Assembly (NCBI RefSeq): GCF_026013615.1
Contig: NZ_JAPDPI010000013.1
Coordinates: 1 to 64,000, forward strand
From: Plebeiibacterium marinum
GTDB lineage: Bacteria > Bacteroidota > Bacteroidia > Bacteroidales > Marinilabiliaceae
Direction of reading: 5' to 3'
DNA: 64,000 bases
Shown here piece after piece: positions 28,101 to 37,122 of this stretch (within the stretch, counting starts at the first letter, position 1; each line of letters opens with the position of its first letter). The notes under the pieces were generated by a model. It was not told the DNA's origin, ran no database searches, and worked only from the letters and a program-made list of their open reading frames with translations. Position numbers and translations under genes: made by a program.

Positions 28101-28854
28101 CGGTAGCAACAATTATATTGGGTAATGTAGTCGCTCCTGGTTCTGCAATAATATTATCGGTAAAGATATAATTTGAATTTGAGCTATAAAGATTGCGAAC
28201 ATTACATATAGCACGGCTATTATCCTTACCCCACTTAAATACTGTATTATTAGTAAATGTAAAAGTGAAATCATTACTGCTGTCTGTGGTTTGTGGATAG
28301 AAGAAACTTTCTCCGTTTAAGTAGTTATATAGTGTGGTATTAGTAACGCTTATAGAATTAACAATATGCTTTGTATAAATAAAGTTCCAACCATTATTGC
28401 CACAATCTTTTATTATACATTGATCAAATGTTATAGCGCCTATACTAAAACCTTCATTCCCGGTCCTTAAAAAACAACGGTTTACATTTTGAATCGTCAC
28501 ATTAGTAAATGCAAGTTCTGTAATATCCCCAATATTACCACTCATAAAATAATCTGATCCCCGGTCAATAGTAACCCCCTCAAACCTTAATCCACAGTTT
28601 GTAAGTGCATCGCCCATTGAAATCTGTTGGGTTATTGTTACATCGCCATCACCTGCGGCTTTTAGCGTTAAAACCTTATCGCTTTGAAAATTTATTCCTG
28701 AAGAATATGTGCCCGCTTCTAAAAGCAGGACATCGCCATCCATTGCATTTCCCATTGCTGCCTCTATTGTGGCAGGACTAACATTTATGGATGCCGCATA
28801 ACTTTGGATTACTGCAAGCATTAATCCCCAAAATAAAATGTAAACTTTTTTCAT
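25102..28854 (-). CDS. Multidomain secreted pectin methylesterase (CE8) with beta-helix, InlB-type repeats and T9SS tail
   Basis: A 1250-residue exported protein. Visible order: signal peptide (1-21); pectate-lyase-like beta-helix (about 22-330, DUF4957/DUF5123-like, ending GDPRW); two InlB-type bacterial repeats (about 335-480, pattern GEVAPTSGTYNEGDEVTLTA); a beta-sandwich (about 485-660); a Big_5/SbsA Ig-like domain (about 665-765); the CE8 pectin methylesterase (about 768-1090) with QDT, VDYIYGSG and LGRPW catalytic motifs; an Fn3-like domain; and a type IX secretion C-terminal tail (about 1180-1250). It should remove methyl esters from homogalacturonan at the cell surface or outside. The frame opens earlier at 28911; the ATG at 28854 starts a normal signal peptide. 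It has its own promoter and terminator. Confidence 0.88.
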   Translation of the reverse strand: MKKVYILFWGLMLAVIQSYAASINVSPATIEAAMGNAMDGDVLLLEAGTYSSGINFQSDKVLTLKAAGDGDVTITQQISMGDALTNCGLRFEGVTIDRGSDYFMSGNIGDITELAFTNVTIQNVNRCFLRTGNEGFSIGAITFDQCIIKDCGNNGWNFIYTKHIVNSISVTNTTLYNYLNGESFFYPQTTDSSNDFTFTFTNNTVFKWGKDNSRAICNVRNLYSSNSNYIFTDNIIAEPGATTLPNIIVATGGNLSAENNLVVNYGSYNITSATSSSITDNSLETLGLTEIGFANADAGDFTILSSSPIATASTTGGIIGDPRWLKQLTAAAELTVSLSEEAAGEVAPTSGTYNEGDEVTLTATNNFGYEFVEWQDGNTGAVLSSENPYIFTINGDVSVKAVFNAKTTYAFNVEVNGCDWGKVSLSPEPTGGRYEAGTIVTVTAEPNVVANFLNWEDNTTDLIRTVLVNEDKAYIANFDEVPFIVGWDFSEKDPTSDRSADYFSATDNTGMFSVVKNDGSTTGWLARTSSSFSPGYACAQFWASTSEFATPRAYQASFSTVGYENIQVNSMLSGSYHGYSVMTIQYSLDGTNFTQLGNADLSAVWGASWADLNVTLPEDAEGQAKVYVRWIADTSSAEIGNATDVDGTAITNVFVFADQVVVNDQTAPTLISTVPTEGATNASANGSIVLTFDEPVMAGAGNCTLGSTVLSPSFGSKTVTFSYTKLEYDTEYTFTVPDGALTDKSGNSFSGLTLSFSTMNRPQPIARLYDAVVAKDGSGDYITVQEAIDAAPSNQTSPWLIFIKKGTYNELVRIPEDKPYMYLIGQDKENTIISFAICCSASETDSGWDFRKELWGMSDCAVVVVSAGDFYAENISFVNDYGVDYQNGPMALAMRSNNDRFTFNNCNFKSFQDTWYTTNGLNDRHYAYNCYIEGAVDYIYGSGDVFIDECTLYNVRSGSVIVAPAHNNGTKYGYVFNSCTIDGNEAAADGNLKLGRPWHNEPIAVYLNTKMNILPAVEGWTNMGVIPKLFAEYNSLDSEGNAIDLSNRKTTYTESEGEGGETVSGLQAVLSQEEAANYTYDNVLCGSDNWNPRMYFEPVEKPTGLSVNNNDLDWNLSDYAICYVVYRNEEVIGFTTEPSYTDLDAEPGVSYTYSVCAANEYGSLSELSEEVSNDVSLSVSDSDEAQVFVSIYDSVLHIDNLKGESVIAVYSLCGNLIYLDRTNNSSYTKQLDLHGLYIVKVNNKVCKALF

Positions 28855-28895
28855 AAATAAATCATTTAGTTGAATAAAAACTTTTGTTTTCACAC

Positions 28896-28957
28896 CAAAT
28901 GTAAATCGCAAAAATTGGCGATAGGTATTTCATTTTACAATTACAATAGGGCTATAT
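28896..28957 (-). promoter_or_regulatory. Promoter of the giant CE8 gene with degenerate operator half-sites
   Basis: On the minus strand TACATTTG (28903 to 28896) is an exact -7 match 41 nt before the ATG. Upstream lie ATATAGCCC (28957 to 28949), 45 nt from the -7 box, and GAAATACC (28931 to 28924). These resemble the two half-sites of the operator seen at 22117 and 51427, but the inner spacing differs, so this is a weaker candidate. The rest of the 327-nt gap up to the GH28 terminator shows nothing else. Confidence 0.4.
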
Positions 28958-29103
28958 TGCAACTAACTATATACATGAACATTAACCAACATAAAACACC
29001 ATTAACAAGTTTAAAACATTGCGATTTTGCACCCCAATTATGACTTATAATTGCATAGAAATGCTTGTATATATATTTTAAGGATTTGCTTGTATATAAA
29101 AAA

Positions 29104-29131
29104 AAAGAGCAGCTCAACAGAACTACTCTTT
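29104..29131 (-). terminator. Terminator of the main pectin operon
   Basis: On the minus strand AAAGAGTAG (29131 to 29123) pairs with CTGCTCTTT (29112 to 29104; one wobble), followed by about nine Ts. It ends the operon after GH28. Between the stop codon and the hairpin lies the 23-nt repeat at 29141-29163 shared with 24991-25013. Confidence 0.8.
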
Positions 29132-29181
29132 ACAAACTATAACAAATACTATAAACTTACTTTTTATGTAAGTGCAGAATA

Positions 29182-30855
29182 TTACTTAAACTGCACGTTA
29201 TTTTCAGGAGTACCAATAACCTTCACATACTTTTGGGGATTAGATACATTTTTGAAGTCAAAATACACCTTACCTGTTGACTCACCTTTAACAACAATGC
29301 TATGCTGATCAATGTCAGCCACCTCGCTATTATTAAACTTTATACTTTCACTATTCTGAACAATAATGGATTCAGGCTTTTTTACATCGAGGCTTAAGCC
29401 CTCTATTTCTATTCCTTTTGCATACCTTAGTAAAACACCTTCGTTCGACACTATTTTACTGTTTTTAATTTTAATATTCTGAACCGGCATTTCAGGAATC
29501 CCATTGATTGTGATTGCCTTTTCAACATCATAACATTCAATATCCTCAAAAACAAAATTTCTAAAACAAGGAGTTTCTTCCGTAACCGGTTCTGTGGTGA
29601 CTCCTATAATATTTCCGTTTTCATCTTCTTTAATTTTTCCACCATAATACAGGTTAAAACGAATTGCATCCGAGGGTATGTTCGTCATGCGGACACCTTT
29701 TACATAAATATTTTCAACAACACCTCCCCTGCCTCGTGTACTCTTAAAGCGCAGACCGCAATCAGTTCCCAGGAAAGTACAATTTTCAACATACATATTT
29801 TTCACTCCTCCAGACATTTCGCTGCCAATAACAAAACCTCCGTGCCCATGATAAACAACACAATTACGTACAATAATATACTCGGTAGGAACACCGATAT
29901 CACGACCTTGCTTATCTTTTCCTGATTTTATACAAATAGCATCGTCACCCACATCAAAAGTACAGTTCTCCACAATCCCATATTTACATGATTCTAAATC
30001 TATTCCATCACCATTTTGAGCAAACCAGGGATTACGTACATTAATATTCCTGACCGTAATATTTTTACACTGCAAGGGATGGATATTCCACGACGGGGAG
30101 TTTTGAAAAGTAGGACCATCCAACAATACATTTTCACATTGAGTCAGGTTTATCAATTGAGGCCTGAAAAAATCTTTATAGGGTTGAAGAGCATCTACAT
30201 TGTCATAATCCACTTTTCCCGAGCGCACTAATTGCTCCCCGTTGTAATAAGATTCTGAGGGGTACCATGTTTTTTCGTTATAAACAAAACCCCCTCCGGC
30301 AACAACTTCTTTCCATTGCCCTTCAGTTAGCTTACCTTTTTTTATTTGTCTCCAGGCACCTCCTGCTCCATCAATAACACCCTTTCCGGTAATGGCAATA
30401 TTCTTTAGGCTTTTACCTGACACCGGGTTTTGGCATCTGGGATTTTTTTTCCCTTCATAAAAATTATCCAAAAGCGGATATAGATTTCGGTCGCCACTAA
30501 ACTGCAACAAAGCACCATCTTCCACATGAAGATTAACATTATCTTTTAACACTATTGGACCTGTTAACCAAACGCCCTTTGGTATCAATACAACTCCACC
30601 ATTGTTTTTTGAGCATAAATCTATGGCATCGTTAATCACTTCTGTGTTCAAAAACTTCCCATTTGAAACAGCCCCATAGTTTACAATATTAAAAGTGTCT
30701 GCCTTAAATACCGGAACGATTACCTCAGGCATTTCAAAAGGTAAATCCATTGCTAAGGCTTTCTGTTCCGACTTTTTTACATCAGCACACGAAATGCATC
30801 CTACCAGGCTAATCATTATTAAAAGCCTGTATATATTATCTGATAACTTCTTCAT
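29182..30855 (-). CDS. GH28 polygalacturonase-type glycoside hydrolase (lipoprotein)
   Basis: A 557-residue GH28 enzyme hydrolysing alpha-1,4-galacturonan or related pectic linkages. The signal ends in a lipobox (GCISC, Cys at about 23). GH28 catalytic signatures are all visible on the beta-helix: NGDGID, the GDDAI pair of aspartates, GHGGFVIGSE (catalytic-site His) and RFKSTRGRGG (substrate-binding Arg-Lys). It is the last gene of the eight-gene operon, 8 nt downstream of GH43. Exo- versus endo-action cannot be told from sequence. Confidence 0.92.
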   Translation of the reverse strand: MKKLSDNIYRLLIMISLVGCISCADVKKSEQKALAMDLPFEMPEVIVPVFKADTFNIVNYGAVSNGKFLNTEVINDAIDLCSKNNGGVVLIPKGVWLTGPIVLKDNVNLHVEDGALLQFSGDRNLYPLLDNFYEGKKNPRCQNPVSGKSLKNIAITGKGVIDGAGGAWRQIKKGKLTEGQWKEVVAGGGFVYNEKTWYPSESYYNGEQLVRSGKVDYDNVDALQPYKDFFRPQLINLTQCENVLLDGPTFQNSPSWNIHPLQCKNITVRNINVRNPWFAQNGDGIDLESCKYGIVENCTFDVGDDAICIKSGKDKQGRDIGVPTEYIIVRNCVVYHGHGGFVIGSEMSGGVKNMYVENCTFLGTDCGLRFKSTRGRGGVVENIYVKGVRMTNIPSDAIRFNLYYGGKIKEDENGNIIGVTTEPVTEETPCFRNFVFEDIECYDVEKAITINGIPEMPVQNIKIKNSKIVSNEGVLLRYAKGIEIEGLSLDVKKPESIIVQNSESIKFNNSEVADIDQHSIVVKGESTGKVYFDFKNVSNPQKYVKVIGTPENNVQFK

Positions 30856-30863
30856 TTTCTATA

Positions 30864-32519
30864 TTATTTTGTCACTCTAAACCAATCCACATCAATCCAA
30901 CCACTATCTTTATGATAATTATGCCTGTTTACAAACACCCCCATCTTAGCACCAATCCACTGACCTTCACGCGCCTTAAAAGGCTGTCCTATATCTGTAA
31001 ACTTTTTACCGTTAAAACTATAGCTAAACTGACAGTCGTTTTCGCCCTGCATCGTAACTCTTAAATAAACAGGCTTATTGTTTTTAATGGTTACTTTTTC
31101 GTTTATGATCTCCGCTTTGCCTTTATCGGCACCCTTACAAAATCCCTGAGACAGAACAATTCCATCTTTAGTATCCTCTATAGCCACAACACCATAATCA
31201 CGTCCCATAATTACAAACCCGGCACGTTCCCCATCATTCTCTGGATTTGGATGAAATGTCATTTTAACTGTAGCAGTAAATTCAGGTGCAGGAATCTTTT
31301 GTAGAAATAAATTCGGAACGTCCCATAAGCTCTTATAGTCTTCAGGAGTTAAAACCGAATAAAGTCTCATGTTACCATTAGTGGCATCATTAAAAATCCA
31401 GAATGGAGAGCTGTTGCCATGCCATTGCCATTGGTATCCGGTTTTAGTATCGTTAAACTCATCGCTTTCAGCAGGTGTCATTATTGAATATGTTTTACCT
31501 ACGTTTGGTTTTTTGTAGGTAAGAACAGGATCTCCACAACCATCTTTATCTTTATCAATACCCATTACCGGCCATCCATTTTTCCATGTCATGGGTTGTA
31601 AGTGTACAATACGGCCAACAGCACCAACATCCTGAAAGTGAATAAACCAATCTTCGCCTGATGGTGTATCTACCCAACCACCCTGGTGCGGACCGTTAAT
31701 CGCGGTTTTACCCTGGGCTAATACAATTTTGTCTTCGTAAGGACCGTAAACATTTTTAGATCGCATTACAATTTGCCATCCTGTTGGCACGCCTCCTCCC
31801 GGGGCAAAGATGTAGTAATAACCATCTTTTTTATAAAATTTAGGTCCTTCAATAGTTGGATGTTTTCCATGCCCGTCAAAAACTATAACACTCTCGGTTA
31901 TGGCTTTTGTAGCTTCCTTATTTAACTCACAAACCGATAATACACTTTTAAAAGAAGCCCGGCTTCCTGCTACACCATGAACAAGGTAAACACGACCATC
32001 TTCGTCCCATAAAGGACATGCATCAATTAAACCTTTCCCTTCTTTCACTAAAGTTAGAGAAGACCAGGGGCCGGCAGGATCTTTTGCCTTTGTCATGTAA
32101 ATACCATAATCAGGATCTCCATAAAAAATATAGAATTCATTGTTATGGTAGCGAATTGAGGGAGCCCAAACGCCATTGCCATGCTGAGGTTTTGAAAACA
32201 CGTCAGCAGGGGGTAAACCATTAGGAATTGCGGCACCAATCAGTTCCCAGTTCACCAAATCTTTAGAGTGTAAGATCTGTAATCCTGGAATACAATTAAA
32301 ACTTGACGAGGTCATGTAATAATCATCGCCAGCCCTGCAAACATCCGGATCAGAGTAATCTGTATACAAAATCGGATTTTTATAGGTACCATCGCCCTGA
32401 TCGGCTACCCATACTTCAGAAACATAATTTGATTTTTCCTGAGCTAACACATTAGCTACTCCCACAAATATCATCAACGACAATAGTGATAATACTCTTG
32501 ATTTCATTTTTAAATTCAT
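30864..32519 (-). CDS. GH43 family glycoside hydrolase
   Basis: A 551-residue exported five-bladed beta-propeller glycosidase of GH43. The three catalytic positions are suggested by YSDPDVCR (catalytic base Asp), the DACPLWDEDGRVYLVHG pKa-modulating region and TIEGPKFYKKDGYYY (general acid Glu). The last ~200 residues form a concanavalin-like beta-sandwich (GH43_C2/DUF1349-like). GH43 members release arabinose, xylose or galactose; in a pectin operon an arabinan or galactan side-chain role is likely but inferred. An alternative ATG four codons in (32507) gives an equally good signal peptide. Confidence 0.88.
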   Translation of the reverse strand: MNLKMKSRVLSLLSLMIFVGVANVLAQEKSNYVSEVWVADQGDGTYKNPILYTDYSDPDVCRAGDDYYMTSSSFNCIPGLQILHSKDLVNWELIGAAIPNGLPPADVFSKPQHGNGVWAPSIRYHNNEFYIFYGDPDYGIYMTKAKDPAGPWSSLTLVKEGKGLIDACPLWDEDGRVYLVHGVAGSRASFKSVLSVCELNKEATKAITESVIVFDGHGKHPTIEGPKFYKKDGYYYIFAPGGGVPTGWQIVMRSKNVYGPYEDKIVLAQGKTAINGPHQGGWVDTPSGEDWFIHFQDVGAVGRIVHLQPMTWKNGWPVMGIDKDKDGCGDPVLTYKKPNVGKTYSIMTPAESDEFNDTKTGYQWQWHGNSSPFWIFNDATNGNMRLYSVLTPEDYKSLWDVPNLFLQKIPAPEFTATVKMTFHPNPENDGERAGFVIMGRDYGVVAIEDTKDGIVLSQGFCKGADKGKAEIINEKVTIKNNKPVYLRVTMQGENDCQFSYSFNGKKFTDIGQPFKAREGQWIGAKMGVFVNRHNYHKDSGWIDVDWFRVTK

Positions 32520-32538
32520 ATGTTTAATTTTTCTTTCA

Positions 32539-33750
32539 TTACTCTTCCACTTTCCAATCAGGATTATTCTCTACCAATAAGCAGGTCATAATCAACGGCC
32601 CGATAGCCTTTCCATCATTTGACCTGATTTTTTCTTTTATGTAATATTCATAAGAACCATCTCTCACCGGATTATCAGCAGGCCCTAATCCTGCTCCTGC
32701 ACAACAATCGGTTATTTCCAGGTTTCCATTTTGATCTACCTGTACAAGATTTTTAAAAATACCCTGATAGGCTTTTTTTGCAAAAACCAGATATCTGTCG
32801 CTTAACAATCCGTTTTGAATCCCCTTAAACATGCCATAGGCAAACATACATGATGCTGTGGCTTCCTGATAGTTCCCCTCTCTGTCCGGACAATCCATCA
32901 CCTGCCACCACAAGCCGTGATCCTCCTGTTGAAACTGTATGATTGCATCTGTCAGGTCCTGAAACATTAAAACCAACTCGCTATAATCGCCATGACTCTT
33001 AGGGATGTAATCCAATACATCCACCAAAGCCATATAAAGCCAGCCTACGCCCCTTCCCCAAAAATTTTCAGACAACCCTGTATCCGAATCTGCCCAATAC
33101 ACTTTCTTAGACGCATCCCAACCATGATAATAAAGTCCTGTTGGTCCATCCTTTAAATATTTTTTTACCAGCAACAATTGGCTTGTTATATCATTAAAAT
33201 CCAAAGAATCTCCATACATGGTTGCATATTGGGCGTAAAAAGGAAGCCCCATATAAAGACCATCTAACCACATTTGATTGGTGTAAACCTTTTTGTGCCA
33301 GAAACCTCCCTCCTCAATTCGGGGCTGATCAGTTACCTGGTCCCTAAGTATTTGTATTGCACCACGATATCGCTCGTCGTTTGTTTTAGCATAGAGGGGA
33401 AAAAGAATTTTGCCTGAGTTAATATCATCCAGCTTAAAGCTTTCTTTTTTGTAACCTGAGATATTCCCTGTGGAATCAATTAAAACATCAGCATAAGTAT
33501 CTTTTACATACTTATAATATTTAGGGTCGCCATTTTGCTCAGATACTTTAACAAGTGCCTGACAAACCAACCCCTCAACATATCCCCAACGAGGTTTACT
33601 CCGGAAATCCGTCATCCATGCCTTGGGGTTATTCTGCATAACAGCTTCTGCCAGTTGAACAGAATAACTTATTGGGCTCTTGTCTTTCTTTTTACCCGAT
33701 TCACACTGTACAAATAATAAAATCAAACAGCTTGCGATTATACGTATCAT
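32539..33750 (-). CDS. GH105 unsaturated rhamnogalacturonyl/galacturonyl hydrolase (lipoprotein)
   Basis: A 403-residue GH105 (YteR/RhiN-like) (alpha/alpha)6-barrel enzyme that removes the unsaturated uronic acid left by pectate and rhamnogalacturonan lyases. The lipobox gives Cys at about residue 16 (VQC). Characteristic segments include QMWLDGLYMG (catalytic Asp), WADSDTGLSENFWGRGVGW and the HGLWWQVMDCP stretch. Its product logic follows directly from the PL1 lyase encoded 22 nt upstream. Well-supported family call. Confidence 0.92.
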   Translation of the reverse strand: MIRIIASCLILLFVQCESGKKKDKSPISYSVQLAEAVMQNNPKAWMTDFRSKPRWGYVEGLVCQALVKVSEQNGDPKYYKYVKDTYADVLIDSTGNISGYKKESFKLDDINSGKILFPLYAKTNDERYRGAIQILRDQVTDQPRIEEGGFWHKKVYTNQMWLDGLYMGLPFYAQYATMYGDSLDFNDITSQLLLVKKYLKDGPTGLYYHGWDASKKVYWADSDTGLSENFWGRGVGWLYMALVDVLDYIPKSHGDYSELVLMFQDLTDAIIQFQQEDHGLWWQVMDCPDREGNYQEATASCMFAYGMFKGIQNGLLSDRYLVFAKKAYQGIFKNLVQVDQNGNLEITDCCAGAGLGPADNPVRDGSYEYYIKEKIRSNDGKAIGPLIMTCLLVENNPDWKVEE

Positions 33751-33772
33751 ATATCAAATTTTGTTTTTATCC

Positions 33773-35365
33773 TTACTTCTTGGCATCAGTAATATCTGAC
33801 ACTAAACTATTTATATAAACCTCAATATTATCATACGCTGTACTTAAATTCCTTCCTTTGTGATCTTTTAGGTTAGGATCAAGTCCGTTATCAGTTTCCC
33901 ATTGATCAGGCATACCGTCATTATCAGTATCCACCAAAGGCGTTCCAGCATCCAGATCAGGCCAGGCACTCCACTCATCACCTGCTCCTTCCGGTTTGGT
34001 ATCATCCTGACTATCTATAATCCCTAATCTAGGATAATTGGTACTTTTCCAGTTTACATCCGAACCGGGAAAATCGGTACCATATCCATTGTGTTCGTTA
34101 AGTCCCTTATAGGCAGCCGTACCGTTTGTTACTTCATTTACAATACGATTATCAACCGCATCGCGCACCAGTGAACTTCCGGCATAAGCCAATACTTTTT
34201 CGTAAGCCGTTTCTGCATCATGCGTAGTAATAGCATCTGTTTCAACTTCAGTATACAGCCTCAAAAGTGCTTCTGTACCTTCAGTAAATCCATCCTTTTG
34301 ATATATGTTAATACCAGTCCAGTTATTTCCAGTAACCCCACTGTTATATGGAAAAACGTTTCCGGAAATATAATAACGTCCCCAGACTCCAATTATTTCT
34401 TCAAAATAACCACCTGTGCCACTAATATCAATCTGCATAATACGACTGGCAACTTTATCAGCCGTGGCTGGTCCTGGTTTATAATAATTATTAACAATAT
34501 TTATATGCATGGCCTCTCCGCCATAACAACCATTGCCATTCCAATTATAAAAAACATTATTACGAACATCAACCCTGTCGGTACCTGCATGTACAGCTCC
34601 TGGTCCAAACCTGGGTGTACGGCTATCATGATGAGCCATTAAGTTATGGTGAAACGAAGCATTCACTCCTCCCCAAATAGCCCCATAACCATGAGGGCCT
34701 TTAGAGTGTTTTGAAAGTCGCAAGCTTTCGGAAATAATAGACCATTGAAGCGTGAAGTTTTCATTATCGTAAAAAGAACAACATTCATCAGTACACCAGC
34801 TTACAGAACAATGGTCGATGATAATATTGTTTCGTTGACGCCCTCCCAAAGCATCGGCACCATCAGCCACTCCAGCTTCGAATACTTTCTTGTCACCCAT
34901 CCTGAAACGTATAAAACGAATAATCACCTCATTTGCACTAACTGAAACAGGAAAATCAGCCAAAGTGATACCATCACCCGGTGCAGTTTGGCCTGCAATA
35001 GTAATATTATCATTATCAATTGACAGGGAAGATTGTAAATGAATGGTTCCTGAAGTATCAAAAACTACAATTCGGGCCCCTTCCTGATTAATAGCATAAC
35101 GCAAAGTACCCGGAGAATTTGTATCCTCAAGAGAGGTTACCTTATAAACATTTCCTCCCCGGCCACCAATAGTGTTCATTCCTCCACCTTCAGCTCCCGG
35201 AAAAGCATATGGATCTTCCACCACGGCGTTATTGTTTCCTCCTTTAGTATCATCATCAGATTCTGATGTAACCGGACTCTTGGCCCATTTTTCATCCTTT
35301 TCACATCCTAACGAAATTAGCATGCTAAACGTAAAAATAACCAAGTAATACAAAGTATTTTTCAT
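33773..35365 (-). CDS. PL1 pectate lyase (lipoprotein)
   Basis: A 530-residue PL1 lyase cleaving galacturonan by beta-elimination. The signal ends in a lipobox (LGC, Cys at about 21). The family core is obvious: FPGAEGGG, GRGGNVYKVTSLEDT, NITIAGQTAPGDGI, IDHCSVSWCTDECCSFYD and TPRFGPGAVH around the catalytic region. Near the C-terminus the DTDNDGMPDQWE segment is a calcium-binding thrombospondin-type-3 repeat. As a probable outer-membrane lipoprotein it would make the oligosaccharides imported by the SusC/SusD pair. It is separated from the upstream gene by a 126-nt gap without a clear hairpin. Confidence 0.93.
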   Translation of the reverse strand: MKNTLYYLVIFTFSMLISLGCEKDEKWAKSPVTSESDDDTKGGNNNAVVEDPYAFPGAEGGGMNTIGGRGGNVYKVTSLEDTNSPGTLRYAINQEGARIVVFDTSGTIHLQSSLSIDNDNITIAGQTAPGDGITLADFPVSVSANEVIIRFIRFRMGDKKVFEAGVADGADALGGRQRNNIIIDHCSVSWCTDECCSFYDNENFTLQWSIISESLRLSKHSKGPHGYGAIWGGVNASFHHNLMAHHDSRTPRFGPGAVHAGTDRVDVRNNVFYNWNGNGCYGGEAMHINIVNNYYKPGPATADKVASRIMQIDISGTGGYFEEIIGVWGRYYISGNVFPYNSGVTGNNWTGINIYQKDGFTEGTEALLRLYTEVETDAITTHDAETAYEKVLAYAGSSLVRDAVDNRIVNEVTNGTAAYKGLNEHNGYGTDFPGSDVNWKSTNYPRLGIIDSQDDTKPEGAGDEWSAWPDLDAGTPLVDTDNDGMPDQWETDNGLDPNLKDHKGRNLSTAYDNIEVYINSLVSDITDAKK

Positions 35366-35491
35366 TTTTTATTAGTTATAGATAACAGCGGACTCGTAAA
35401 AAAAGATATAGAATTATCTTAACCCTAAACCTATGCCCTAAATAATGAGGGAGAATTACAAGCAACTCTCCCCCAAACAAATATTTACTAT

Positions 35492-37090
35492 TTAATTAAA
35501 CCATCTTTTATCTCCTGCCACTCCTGTACCAGCAAAACCGGCATCTTCCTGAATATGGAAATCTCCATTAACCGGATCAACAAACAATCCCTCCATACTT
35601 AGAGGTAATTCGGTAATTCCCGTTAACGGACGGTCTTTGATTAATAAATCATTGGTTTTGTAACTACCTGTATAATATATGGTAATATTACTATAAGTAC
35701 CATAGGTATCGTTCAATTCCACGCCTCCGTTTGGCCCGCTGAAAATACAATCCTCAATAGTGACATTGGCAGGATTATTATTATCAAATCGCCAGAAATG
35801 GCTCATCGACCTGTTAATATTGCATAAAGTAATATTGCTAAATGTAATATCTGTAGAAACGCGAATATCTGCAAAACGAGTACTAATTTCGGTTAATGTA
35901 CAATTGGTAACATCAATAGATCCAATTACGGATCCTGAGCCCACGTTTAGCATACCCCATCCACCGGTTTCTGAAATCATACAGTTATTTACAACAATAC
36001 TATTTGCTGATCCTCCACTACGCAACCTTACAATTGAGTTGATTTCAGACACGTTACATCCATTTATTCTGATGTCAAAAGCGCTTTTATCACTACTATC
36101 AATATCAATGAGGAAGTTACCATCTGAAGTTGTTGACAGGTATTGAAGATTGATATTGTTGACAGCACTTTCTACTGTAAAATAAGCATTTTGCAGAGAT
36201 GTTTTCACACCACTGACATCCTCTGAACCAACAAAGGCAATATTATTCACACCTGTAGGAATTATAATTTTTCCGCCAATATCATAAGATTGACCGGCAG
36301 CAAATTCCACATTAATATTAGTATTCCCACCTGCAACAAGATCCTGCAATGCTGCAGTAATAGCCTCTGCATTATCTGTATCCAAAACCTGGTATAAATA
36401 ACCATCAGCAATACCGCTTGTTACCACATTAAGCGTACCCCGTACCTTATCTGCATTAAACATTTGAGCAATATAGTTTGTACCCATACTCAGTCCCTCA
36501 ATCAGTATATTCCCAGCTGCCTTTTGATCATCAGTTAACTCAAAATTACTAACCAACTCATTATTAATATCAAACAAACTCAAATTTGTTACCCTATCCG
36601 AAACCGTCCATGATAAAGCTATTGATGTTGAAGTAGGTGTATATCCTGTAAATATTTGCTCGGCCGGAGTTTCAAAGTATAGTTCACACCAGTTTGATTC
36701 CTTTCCACTTGTTTCATCCACACTTTTCATCCTTACGGAATACCCAGTTGTTCCATCCAGATCAATAATTGTTTCCCTGAATTCGTTTTTTGTGATAGTT
36801 GATGAAGACGAAAATGGTGTTAAAGTATCTGCCCCCATTTCAACTATCCTTACTATATCCAGAAATTCCAGACTATCCTCACTAAATTCAAAAACATATT
36901 TGGTAGCAGATACAGACTGCGTGAATTTCAACTCCACAGCTGTAGATTCAATGCCCGAGACCTCAAAAAGTAAAGATTTAAAAAGTCTGTCATGCCCCTC
37001 TTCTACCTCCCAGTTGTTGTAATCATCCTCACAACTAATCCAAATAACCGAGAGAAGAGAAATACTTAGTATATATATTAATTTCTTCAT
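35492..37090 (-). CDS. Surface lipoprotein with Fn3-like and pectate-lyase-like beta-helix domains
   Basis: A 532-residue lipoprotein (lipobox WISC) encoded directly after SusD, the usual place for an accessory glycan-binding or SusE-like protein. The N-terminal ~230 residues are Fn3-like; the rest is a beta-helix of the DUF4957/DUF5123 type ending in a GDKRW motif, similar to the N-terminal domain of the giant CE8 protein (GDPRW). No catalytic lyase residues were identified, so glycan binding is the favoured role. The frame also opens at 37123, where its ATG overlaps the SusD stop; the ATG at 37090 gives a normal lipoprotein signal. Confidence 0.75.
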   Translation of the reverse strand: MKKLIYILSISLLSVIWISCEDDYNNWEVEEGHDRLFKSLLFEVSGIESTAVELKFTQSVSATKYVFEFSEDSLEFLDIVRIVEMGADTLTPFSSSSTITKNEFRETIIDLDGTTGYSVRMKSVDETSGKESNWCELYFETPAEQIFTGYTPTSTSIALSWTVSDRVTNLSLFDINNELVSNFELTDDQKAAGNILIEGLSMGTNYIAQMFNADKVRGTLNVVTSGIADGYLYQVLDTDNAEAITAALQDLVAGGNTNINVEFAAGQSYDIGGKIIIPTGVNNIAFVGSEDVSGVKTSLQNAYFTVESAVNNINLQYLSTTSDGNFLIDIDSSDKSAFDIRINGCNVSEINSIVRLRSGGSANSIVVNNCMISETGGWGMLNVGSGSVIGSIDVTNCTLTEISTRFADIRVSTDITFSNITLCNINRSMSHFWRFDNNNPANVTIEDCIFSGPNGGVELNDTYGTYSNITIYYTGSYKTNDLLIKDRPLTGITELPLSMEGLFVDPVNGDFHIQEDAGFAGTGVAGDKRWFN

Positions 37091-37122
37091 TTTAATAAAC
37101 AAATTGATTAAACAAAACATCA

